From Roseivirga sp. (GTDB taxonomy: Bacteria > Bacteroidota > Bacteroidia > Cytophagales > Cyclobacteriaceae), in NCBI GenBank assembly GCA_021404565.1, contig JAAWWF010000005.1, positions 248,001-312,000 of the forward strand: a stretch of DNA of 64,000 bases. Direction: 5' to 3'. Positions 26,604 to 33,762 of the stretch are shown one piece after another. The position numbers and the translations under genes are program-made. Each line of letters opens with the position of its first letter. The stretch's first letter is position 1. The notes beneath the pieces were generated by a model. That model saw only the letters and a program-made list of their open reading frames with translations, ran no database searches and was not told the origin of the DNA.

Positions 26604-28031
26604 ATGAAGAAGCTTCTGATTCTTTTCTTCTGTAGTTTTTTAGCCCTGGGTGCTCTCGCTCAGGAAAAGCAAGAATCTGCCTCAGTCAATATCATTTCCA
26701 AGCAGCTGGACAAGGTAAACAGCGCGCTCTCTAAAAAACTGGATAAGATCAACAAGAAGCTTGAAAAGAGACTGGTCAAGCTGTATCCTCAATTGAAAGG
26801 GGTGAACCTGGATTCTCTGATGGACGAACGAGTGTATCAGCAGGACAAACTGGCGAAGCTGAAGGATGCTCAATTAGATATACCTGGAGATACGCTGAAT
26901 CCAAAAATACCTGATGTCAATGGCCTGGGAACTGAGCAAATCAACTCCCTGGACCTACCAGATTCTACCATCACGGCCATTCAAAAGCTCAGGGAAGAGC
27001 TGATGGCGGACATGAACTTAACGCCTAGAGGACTTGACCTGCATCAGGAGATGGGAGAAACCATGGCCAAATTGGGTAAAACTGAGGAGCTGATGAAATC
27101 TCTGAAGACACCTGACTTTCCCGAGCTACCTGACTTGAAAATACCAGCCCTGCCAGAAGTACCGGATGTGAAAACGCTATTACCCAAAGACATCCAGGGC
27201 CTGGAAGGTAAGCTTACGGAATACAGTGGCCTGATGGACCAGTATAAAAGTGAATTTGATGGATGGGAAGAGAAGTTGCTTGCCAAAGTGACGAACCTCG
27301 AGGAGGTCAAGCTATTACAGGAGCAGAAGGAAAGAATGGATGCCTACAAGCCCTTACCGGAAGGCTACCGCGAGAAAATGGAAGGCTTCCAGACCAATGA
27401 CTTTGTAAAAGAAAAGCTTCAGGCTAAGGCAGAGGAAATTAAAAAGGTAGGTGGTAAAAGCCTGCAGGAAAAGTTTGACAAGGCACAGAGCAAGATAACG
27501 GAGGCCAAAAAGAAATATGGCTCACTCAATAGCCTCGATGATGCCCCTAAACGTAAGCCCAATCCCTATAAAGGAGAGCCCTTTTTGAAGCGTATAAAGC
27601 TGGGAGGAAACTTCCAGGTCAATCGTCAGCAGCCGACCTCCATAGATGCGGCCTTGCAACTTTCTTATATCATTAACCAGAATGCCCGAGTTGGTACAGG
27701 TTTCTCTTACCGTATTGCCACGCAAAAGCGTATCACCAATCTCGATTTTGATGATCAGGTATTGACTACGAGGGCCTTTTTTGATTATACCATTTTCAGA
27801 TCTCTTTATGCAGAGGCACTCTATGAATCGAGTAGCCTGGAAGTCATAGACCAGAATGATATCTCACAAGGCAAACAGTGGGTACAAAGTGGTATGCTGG
27901 GGCTGGGTAATCGTTTCTCTATCGCTAATAAAATACAGGGCACCTTTACTACCCTATATAACTTTCTGCACGATGCCAAAAGCCCTTATAACAGCCCATG
28001 GGTGGTGAGGGTAGGCTTTGAACTGAAGTAG
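26604..28031 (+). CDS. Exported coiled-coil protein with C-terminal beta-barrel-like domain
   Basis: 475 residues from ATG 26604, giving the signal peptide MKKLLILFFCSFLALGALAQ; an earlier TTG adds nine unlikely residues. Residues about 20-330 are Lys/Glu/Leu-rich with heptad-like spacing (KQLDKVNSALSKKLDKINKK). The last 130 residues alternate in the manner of outer-membrane strands (ALQLSYIINQNARVGTGFSY) and end in VRVGFELK. I recognise no family. Placed after the RHS zone on the same strand, it could anchor or export RHS components, but this is a guess from position. Confidence 0.6.
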   Translation: MKKLLILFFCSFLALGALAQEKQESASVNIISKQLDKVNSALSKKLDKINKKLEKRLVKLYPQLKGVNLDSLMDERVYQQDKLAKLKDAQLDIPGDTLNPKIPDVNGLGTEQINSLDLPDSTITAIQKLREELMADMNLTPRGLDLHQEMGETMAKLGKTEELMKSLKTPDFPELPDLKIPALPEVPDVKTLLPKDIQGLEGKLTEYSGLMDQYKSEFDGWEEKLLAKVTNLEEVKLLQEQKERMDAYKPLPEGYREKMEGFQTNDFVKEKLQAKAEEIKKVGGKSLQEKFDKAQSKITEAKKKYGSLNSLDDAPKRKPNPYKGEPFLKRIKLGGNFQVNRQQPTSIDAALQLSYIINQNARVGTGFSYRIATQKRITNLDFDDQVLTTRAFFDYTIFRSLYAEALYESSSLEVIDQNDISQGKQWVQSGMLGLGNRFSIANKIQGTFTTLYNFLHDAKSPYNSPWVVRVGFELK

Positions 28032-28033
28032 TG

Positions 28034-28427
28034 ATGGAGATTTTTAAAAGATCCTTACAGACACTTATTCCCTTTCTCTTCCCTGTTATCTACATCAACT
28101 GGTTGTGGTTTAGTCCGTCAGTCTATCATGGAACCATGCTCTATATTACTATCGTAGGGATTGATCTTATCTTTTTATCAATCTTATTGGTGAAAGCGTT
28201 CAGAAGAGACCTGGTGATTTTGAACGGTGATCAACTGACCATCAATACCTTGCTCAAAACCCATGTTGTGCAAAAACATGAAATAATCGGAGTAGCTAAA
28301 AGGTCCAGGAACTTCGTTTTTTTTTGAGAAGAGTAATGGAGAGAAAATAGACCTGGATATAGGCGATTTGGATGGGAAAGTTCGCAGGCGATTTTTTGAA
28401 AAATTCGAGGTTGAACCAGCTGTCTAA
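28034..28427 (+). pseudogene. Small membrane protein, frameshifted at a T9 tract
   Basis: It starts at ATG 28034, overlapping nothing and 2 bp after the previous stop; a GTG at 28031 is possible. Two hydrophobic helices (IPFLFPVIYINWLWF and LYITIVGIDLIFLSILLV) precede a PH-like soluble part (VILNGDQLTINTLLKT). The frame stops after a run of nine T's (28317-28325). One T fewer restores FEKSNGEKIDLDIGDLDGK to a natural end at 28427. It is therefore a recent frameshift, a slippage-controlled gene, or a sequencing error. Confidence 0.7.
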
Positions 28428-28515
28428 ACGGCCTTACCGGCATTCCAATCGGAGCTACGACCAGATGATACTTGCCCGATATTCCAGGGGATATGGTTCA
28501 TGTGGTCAGGAAGAG

Positions 28516-28536
28516 ATGCTGAAACAAGTTCAGCAT
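28516..28536. repeat. REP-type palindrome
   Basis: ATGCTGAA and TTCAGCAT pair perfectly around ACAAG. I recall this hairpin as a common interspersed repeat in Bacteroidota genomes. The rest of 28428-28656 shows nothing codable. Confidence 0.5.
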
Positions 28537-28656
28537 GACCTGTTTGTATCAACATGATCTTAAGCCATCCTGAGAGCTCAACCAGTCGTGAATCGCATAC
28601 GGGTATGCAAAATTTATCGCTTATGAATGCGAAATATCTTGCATATTGTTTTGTGC

Positions 28657-29631
28657 TCAATAAATCAACTCCTGAATAATCTGTGCCTCTCTGCTCCACA
28701 CAAAAGCATGTCCATTTATGTCAGATGTAACGATACGTTGGTCATCGGGGCTCCAGTCAATACCCCAGAGATAGTTCTCTGATACACCGGTATGCAAAAG
28801 CTCTCCCTCCTTTGTCCAGATTCTTAGTGCATCGCTAGCGGTGGCCAGAAAGTTGCCATCTTTGCTCCAGCAGATATTGCGATACTCTCCCTTGCTCAGG
28901 TCGGTGCTGCGAATCTTCTTACCGTCACTATTCCAGAACTGGAGTAGAGGAGGATAGTCCTTCACATTATCACCATAGTCTCCGGTTACAAAAAACTCAC
29001 CCGATGGATGCCATGCCACGCTGAGCATCAAAACTTCTTCGGTCCGTGAGGGTATGGCTTTGATGCTGCCAGATGCATAGTCGTAAAGCGTTATAAATTC
29101 GCCTACCAGGGCAATCAGGTTCTTTTCCGGATGCCAGCTCAACCCGGTGAGCCCTTTTTGCTCCATATCTACGGTTCGTAATACTTTTCCCGTATTGTCA
29201 AAGATATGGAGTATGGCATCAAGGTCACCCACTGCCAATAACGACCCGTCATGATTCCAACCAATGGCACGGGCACCTGCTTCAGATACACCTTTAAGGC
29301 CGGTTATCTCTCCTGTTTCGAGATTGAGAACCCCTGGTTTTTGATCGGAAATTTGTATTCCAATAGCCAGTAGTTCCTCAGTCGGATGCCATTTAAGTTG
29401 GGTCACTGTACCTGGGATGGGTTGGTTTTGGGTCAGCTCCAATTTAGCTCCTGAGAAGAACCTCAGAGAGTCCTGGTCGCCACCCATGACAATAGTACTG
29501 CCATCAGGACTCCATGCAGCTGTCCAGAGAACTTCATCCAGGTGATGGTTCTCCTGCTTTTGTTGTAGGCAAGCGGTGACCGTTACTGTTAAAATCGAAA
29601 GTAAGAATATCGTTAACCTCTCTGATTTCAT
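28657..29631 (-). CDS. WD40-repeat lipoprotein
   Basis: 324 residues with a lipoprotein signal ending VTVTAC (Cys21). The mature part holds about six WD40-like blades, each with a W-SPDG or W-HPxG turn: AAWSPDGSTIVMGG, KWHPTEELLAIG, GWNHDGSLLAVG, SWHPEKNLIALVG, AWHPSGEFFVTGD, DWSPDDQRIVTSD. It forms a beta-propeller, normally a binding scaffold with no enzyme activity. Lipidation puts it on the cell envelope. No partner gene is evident; the neighbour DoxX is on the same strand 130 bp upstream. Confidence 0.85.
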   Translation of the reverse strand: MKSERLTIFLLSILTVTVTACLQQKQENHHLDEVLWTAAWSPDGSTIVMGGDQDSLRFFSGAKLELTQNQPIPGTVTQLKWHPTEELLAIGIQISDQKPGVLNLETGEITGLKGVSEAGARAIGWNHDGSLLAVGDLDAILHIFDNTGKVLRTVDMEQKGLTGLSWHPEKNLIALVGEFITLYDYASGSIKAIPSRTEEVLMLSVAWHPSGEFFVTGDYGDNVKDYPPLLQFWNSDGKKIRSTDLSKGEYRNICWSKDGNFLATASDALRIWTKEGELLHTGVSENYLWGIDWSPDDQRIVTSDINGHAFVWSREAQIIQELIY

Positions 29632-29764
29632 TCGATTAGGTTTAGTGTCGCAGTTTGGTTTTCTGTTCTTTACCCGGCCTCACTCAATCTCTCCTCAAGG
29701 AGAGAGGTGAAGGTGGAAAACCAAAATGCTTATTATTTGCGCTTTGCATTTCAGATGTATGTCC

Positions 29765-30190
29765 TCAGGTTTTACTATCACGGCTTTCCTTTCTTTTTCT
29801 AATCAATGCATCAACGCTGTATCTGCCTCCCCCCACAAAAAAGAAGACAGCAAAAAGCAATAACAGGTAGAAAGGACCTGCCCTGAGATGACCTTCCGAC
29901 ATTACAAAATTAATCACTACCATGGTGATCATCAACGGTATGCTGGCCAGCCTGGTAAAGAGCCCCAGCAATAGCATGGTGCCACAAACCAGCTCGGCTA
30001 TCTTCCCTAGGTATGCCATAAATTGGGGAGCCGGTACTTTCAGATCGGAGAGCCATTGTGTATAGCCCTCCATGTTTTCTATAGTGAACATTTCAAAGCC
30101 GAAGGAGATGATGATCCCTCCGGTTAAAACACGAACAATGACCAACCCTGTGGCTAATGTTTCGTTTGGTTCTATTAATTTTTTAATCAT
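29765..30190 (-). CDS. DoxX family membrane protein
   Basis: 141 residues with four hydrophobic helices and the DoxX pattern: VRVLTGGIIISFGFEMF, then YLGKIAELVCGTMLLLGLFTRLASIPLMITM. DoxX proteins are small inner-membrane proteins, some linked to quinone or redox handling, but the specific role is unknown. It is divergent from the winged-helix regulator at 30273 with an 82-bp shared promoter region. Confidence 0.88.
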   Translation of the reverse strand: MIKKLIEPNETLATGLVIVRVLTGGIIISFGFEMFTIENMEGYTQWLSDLKVPAPQFMAYLGKIAELVCGTMLLLGLFTRLASIPLMITMVVINFVMSEGHLRAGPFYLLLLFAVFFFVGGGRYSVDALIRKRKESRDSKT

Positions 30191-30272
30191 AATTTTGTCG
30201 GTGAATACACTTTGACTAACCTACGGGCAGGGTCGGTGATCTTGCTCAATTTGTTCGTAAAATGTCTGTAAC

Positions 30273-31166
30273 ATGATTGTAAAAAAAGCATTGAATCAGC
30301 TTAAATCGCTCAAAAAGAGGAGTGTCGTGGTGTCACTTACCTTGTTCACAGTATTGGTGCTTACGGGCCTGGAACTGATACAAGACCGGTCCTCTGATAC
30401 TCCTTTGCTGAATCAACGAGCTGAGTTGGCGGTAAGAAGCATTGGTGATCAGCTCTTACGGCAGGTAGGTGACACTAAAACCCCTGTGCTACCGGTAGAT
30501 CGATTAGAGAATTCTACCCTGCGCCTAAGCTTTAAAAACCCGGTAGCCATACAACCGGATAGTCTGGCCCAACTGGTACTGGACAAAATTACTGAAGAGC
30601 TGGCCACTCAGGTGATGGTAAATGTAAGAGAGGAAGCCTCTCAAAAAGTGGCCTATGCCCTTGAAATCAATCGGGAAGGTGAAAATGTTATCCCTTGTTT
30701 GGGCAGGGACTTATATACGAGTAATTACAGCATTGACTTTGTATTTCAGCGCCCAGCTCAGGCAGCGAGCAACTATCAGCTTTCTATGATGAGTGTTACC
30801 GGTTTTGCCTTGCTTTTTCTGGCACTTCAGGGTTTTGCAGACAGAAAAAAAGATGAAGCTGACCCGGTAGTGAAGTCCGTTGTGGGCGGTTTTACCATTG
30901 ACGAGGACCGAAGCTCCCTGCGTTTTGAAAATAAGGAGATTCAGCTGACAAAGAAAGAACTGAGCCTTATTAGTATTCTGTTTGCCAATGCCGGCAAACT
31001 CCTCTCAAGAGAATACCTCACTGAGCAGATCTGGTCTAAAGAAGGGGTAATTACCGGTCGTAGCCTTGACATGTTTATCTCCCGCCTGCGCAAAAAACTT
31101 TCGGTAAATCCTAAAGTAAAAATCACCAACCAGCATGGCAAAGGCTATATGCTGGTGGTGGAATAG
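30273..31166 (+). CDS. Membrane-anchored winged-helix transcriptional regulator
   Basis: 297 residues. One helix near 18-37 (VVVSLTLFTVLVLTGLELI) and a second near 167-187 (YQLSMMSVTGFALLFLALQG) enclose a periplasmic domain of about 130 residues. The C-terminal 90 residues are an OmpR/PhoB-type winged helix: QLTKKELSLISILFANAGKL, REYLTEQIW, SLDMFISRLRKKL, ITNQHGKGYMLVV. There is no receiver domain, so it would sense directly across the membrane, as ToxR does but with reversed domain order. Target genes are unknown; the divergent doxX is one candidate. A 54-bp remnant of a paralogue's end lies at 32051. Confidence 0.85.
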   Translation: MIVKKALNQLKSLKKRSVVVSLTLFTVLVLTGLELIQDRSSDTPLLNQRAELAVRSIGDQLLRQVGDTKTPVLPVDRLENSTLRLSFKNPVAIQPDSLAQLVLDKITEELATQVMVNVREEASQKVAYALEINREGENVIPCLGRDLYTSNYSIDFVFQRPAQAASNYQLSMMSVTGFALLFLALQGFADRKKDEADPVVKSVVGGFTIDEDRSSLRFENKEIQLTKKELSLISILFANAGKLLSREYLTEQIWSKEGVITGRSLDMFISRLRKKLSVNPKVKITNQHGKGYMLVVE

Positions 31167-31431
31167 ATTCTCTGAAAGAAACACTTGAAGCAATAATGTC
31201 ATTTCCCGATAAAATGTTTTTTTGGGAGATCCTCTGCCCGAGTGCATCACGAGTAATGAAAGCTAAAGAAGCTCAGTAAACTTCGAATAGTCTAACATCG
31301 CTGATTCAGCGAGAAACAGTATTTAAAGTCCTTTCAGTGAAGAATGGCAACGAGGCGCAGAGTATGTTATAGTCAATGGTAGTTATACTTTCTTGCCTGT
31401 AATTCGTTAATTTGAGGGAAAGACCAGATTC

Positions 31432-31656
31432 ATGAGTATAGCAGAGTTAAGGTTACAACTTCATCAGGCAATAGATACATTATCTAGTAAAGAACAGCTG
31501 GAGGCCATTTATACACTGATTAAAGGCGTGAGTTCGCCTATGCAACGCATGACCACTGAAGAATATGTAAATGCCATTGATGAATCCATAAATCAAATCA
31601 AGAAGGGCCAATCCCTTACACAGGACGAACTTGAAAAAGAAGCTGAAAATTGGTAA
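31432..31656 (+). CDS. Antitoxin of a ParE/RelE-type module
   Basis: 74 residues, helical and acidic (SIAELRLQLHQAIDTLSSKE, TTEEYVNAIDESINQIKKGQ). Short addiction-module antitoxins of this type wrap their toxin with the C-terminal half. The stop overlaps the toxin start by 7 bp. Such antitoxins usually repress their own promoter. The 265 bp upstream, after the winged-helix gene, hold only a short palindrome (CGCTGA-T-TCAGCG, 31299-31311). Confidence 0.8.
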   Translation: MSIAELRLQLHQAIDTLSSKEQLEAIYTLIKGVSSPMQRMTTEEYVNAIDESINQIKKGQSLTQDELEKEAENW

Positions 31657-31955
31657 AGAAACTTAGGAAAGTCATTTGGTCTGAGAGGGCTATCAATTCA
31701 TTGAAAGACCATCATGACCTAATCGCAGTTGATTCCAGAACAGCAGCCAAAAAAGTAAAGGCAGAAATACTCAGAGCTGCCAAAGAAATACCTCCCTACG
31801 CTGAGAAATATCAAGTAGACGAATACTACCCCAATAACCCGGGGAATATCAGAAGGTTCTTTCGCTGGAGTTATAGGATCGTTTATCAGGTAAACGAAAC
31901 TACTATTGATATTCTCAATGTCATACACACCAGCCAGGAACCAAATTCAGAGTAG
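31650..31955 (+). CDS. ParE/RelE family toxin
   Basis: 101 residues from a TTG start that overlaps the antitoxin. RelE/ParE-fold features are VIWSERAINSLKDHHDLIA, then RTAAKKVKAEILRAA, and FRWSYRIVYQVNETTIDILNVIHTSQE at the end. Family members either block gyrase (ParE) or cleave mRNA on ribosomes (RelE); the sequence is nearer to ParE by its basic strand ending in VIH. Intact. Confidence 0.85.
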   Translation: MVKKLRKVIWSERAINSLKDHHDLIAVDSRTAAKKVKAEILRAAKEIPPYAEKYQVDEYYPNNPGNIRRFFRWSYRIVYQVNETTIDILNVIHTSQEPNSE

Positions 31956-32050
31956 CTAATCCCTTATACTACCTTTTACAGAGGGCTGCTTTATCTTGAA
32001 CTTTAGGTGCCTATTGGATAGTGACCTGTCAAAGCGGGAAGGCATCAATT

Positions 32051-32104
32051 AAGGCCAAAATCACCAACCAGCATGGTAAAGGTTATATGCTAGTGGTGGA
32101 GTAG
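32051..32104 (+). pseudogene. C-terminal remnant of a second winged-helix regulator
   Basis: Eighteen codons (KAKITNQHGKGYMLVVE, stop) match the end of the regulator at 31166. Most base differences are synonymous, which points to a once functional paralogue and not to a fresh target-site duplication. Confidence 0.8.
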
Positions 32105-32123
32105 GTGTTGAGATTTTCTCCCC

Positions 32124-33752
32124 CTACTTAAATACCTCTTTGATAGGCTGTCCGGTAGTGCCATTTGGCAAACGCATATTCATCAGCATGCTCAGGGTAG
32201 GGGCAATATCAGTAATATGCATCTCCCTCACTGAGCTACCAGATTTTACACCCCAGCCATACATAAGAATGGGTACATGGGTATCGTAGGTCCAGGGATT
32301 GCCATGGCCGGTACCTTTAGCACCACCCCACTGCCAGGCCGGGTCGAGAATGATAAACACATCACCAGATTCTTTTGTGTGGAAGTTGTTCTGAATCAGT
32401 TTTTTAGCTCCGCGTTCATAAGAGTTGCGTACCAGATCGCGGGCCGTGAGTGCCATATGTACACCAGGATATTTCATGGCAGTTTCTGCAATAAAGATTT
32501 GCATTTCGTAGAGATCAATCCCTTTCTCAGCAATCAGGTCATGGCTGATAAATACATTGGTGCCAGGACGTTCCAACCATTCTCCTTCACCAAATTGGGC
32601 ATTCAGGGCCTCGGTGAGGAATTTTCCAAAGTCACGGCCTGCAAAATTATCGGCTCTGAAACCATCATTTTTCATGCGTACAGAATTCTCTGCTACGGCA
32701 TGGTCTGCAGTAAGAAATGCGGTGTAGTTGCCTTTGCCCAGCTTGGCATCCAGGGCTGAAAAAAGTCTTGCCAATTCTCGGTCGAGCCTCAGGTAAGTAT
32801 CCTGTACTTCTTTGGATTGAGGACCGAAGTTATGTCCGATATAGTCAGGGCTTGAAAAACTTACAGCCAGAAAATCTGTAATGGCATCTTCTCCCAGTGA
32901 TTCACCAGCCAATGCAGCCAGTGCGAGGTCAGCTAATATGGTGTTGCCATAAGGTGTGCTTGGCAGCATTCCGAATTTACCATTGCTCTCTTTGAGCGTG
33001 CTGAGGTCATAGGGGAAGGTTGGTGTGTCCTTGCCTCTGAAACCCCTTTCATAAGGAGAGTCATCCGGTCCGCTAGCTGTATACTGCGCTATGGGGAGCA
33101 AGGTATTCCAGGTGTTTTGCAGGTATGAGGCTGCTTTATTCTGACCATTAAAATCCTTCATCCATTGCGGAAGCTCCTTCATGTAGTAGGTCGAGGTCAT
33201 AAAATTACCTGTGGATGAATCATACCAGTATGAACCATCCGAAAGGTGCCCACCTGGAAGGGCTGAACCGCGGTCTTTGATGGACATGGCGATCACTTTG
33301 CCTCTCTTTTGGGTGAAGAGTTTTAGCTCATCAGTAATGGTAGAAGCGTATAGGTTTGCGGGAGAAATACGACCGTTGCGGATTGAGCCACCTACCGACC
33401 GGGCGGTAGTATCTTCGGCACAGTAGACGCTTCTTTTGAGCAGGCGACTGTACCAGCTGTTGCCCACAATACCATGTACGGAAGGGGTAGTACCTGTATA
33501 GACTGAAGCATGCCCTGGTCCTGTACTGGTACCGGCATAGTTGTAGTGCCCGTTTCGCGCCATAAAGCCCTCTTCTACCAGCCTTTTAAAACCTCCCTCG
33601 CCAAACTGATCATAGAACCTGAGCAGGTATTCCTGCTTCATCTGATCTACCATAATCCCCACAATAAGTTTGGGCTTTTCAGTGATCGTCTGAGCCTGAG
33701 ATATAAAGCATGTACAGGCAAAAAGTAAAATGAGGAAGGTGTACTTTTTCAT
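32124..33752 (-). CDS. PafA-type alkaline phosphatase (phosphodiesterase superfamily)
   Basis: 542 residues; signal peptide ends ISQAQ. Metal-binding and nucleophile motifs of the type I phosphodiesterase/PafA group are visible: D36 in GIMVDQM, the Thr nucleophile (T75 probable) in AGTSTGPGHASVYTG, SFSSPDYIGHNFGP, TADHAVAEN and GTGHGNPWTYD. PafA-like enzymes release phosphate from phosphomonoesters in the periplasm of Bacteroidota. The gene starts 10 bp after the WG-repeat gene on the same strand, so they are probably co-transcribed. A 5' regulatory signal specific for phosphate was not found. Confidence 0.88.
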   Translation of the reverse strand: MKKYTFLILLFACTCFISQAQTITEKPKLIVGIMVDQMKQEYLLRFYDQFGEGGFKRLVEEGFMARNGHYNYAGTSTGPGHASVYTGTTPSVHGIVGNSWYSRLLKRSVYCAEDTTARSVGGSIRNGRISPANLYASTITDELKLFTQKRGKVIAMSIKDRGSALPGGHLSDGSYWYDSSTGNFMTSTYYMKELPQWMKDFNGQNKAASYLQNTWNTLLPIAQYTASGPDDSPYERGFRGKDTPTFPYDLSTLKESNGKFGMLPSTPYGNTILADLALAALAGESLGEDAITDFLAVSFSSPDYIGHNFGPQSKEVQDTYLRLDRELARLFSALDAKLGKGNYTAFLTADHAVAENSVRMKNDGFRADNFAGRDFGKFLTEALNAQFGEGEWLERPGTNVFISHDLIAEKGIDLYEMQIFIAETAMKYPGVHMALTARDLVRNSYERGAKKLIQNNFHTKESGDVFIILDPAWQWGGAKGTGHGNPWTYDTHVPILMYGWGVKSGSSVREMHITDIAPTLSMLMNMRLPNGTTGQPIKEVFK

Positions 33753-33762
33753 GGTGTTGTTA

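Noticed and set aside
28595-28608. Hairpin GCATAC/GTATGC
   Set aside because: Short, with a two-base loop and no context; not supported as a feature.
29688-29705. Terminator hairpin TCTCTCCT/AGGAGAGA upstream of the WD40 gene
   Set aside because: Its loop is only two bases and no T tract follows; more likely an interspersed repeat or chance.
31118-32104. Target-site duplication produced by insertion of the toxin-antitoxin module
   Set aside because: The two 54-bp ends differ at several mostly synonymous positions, so they are old paralogues and not a fresh duplication.
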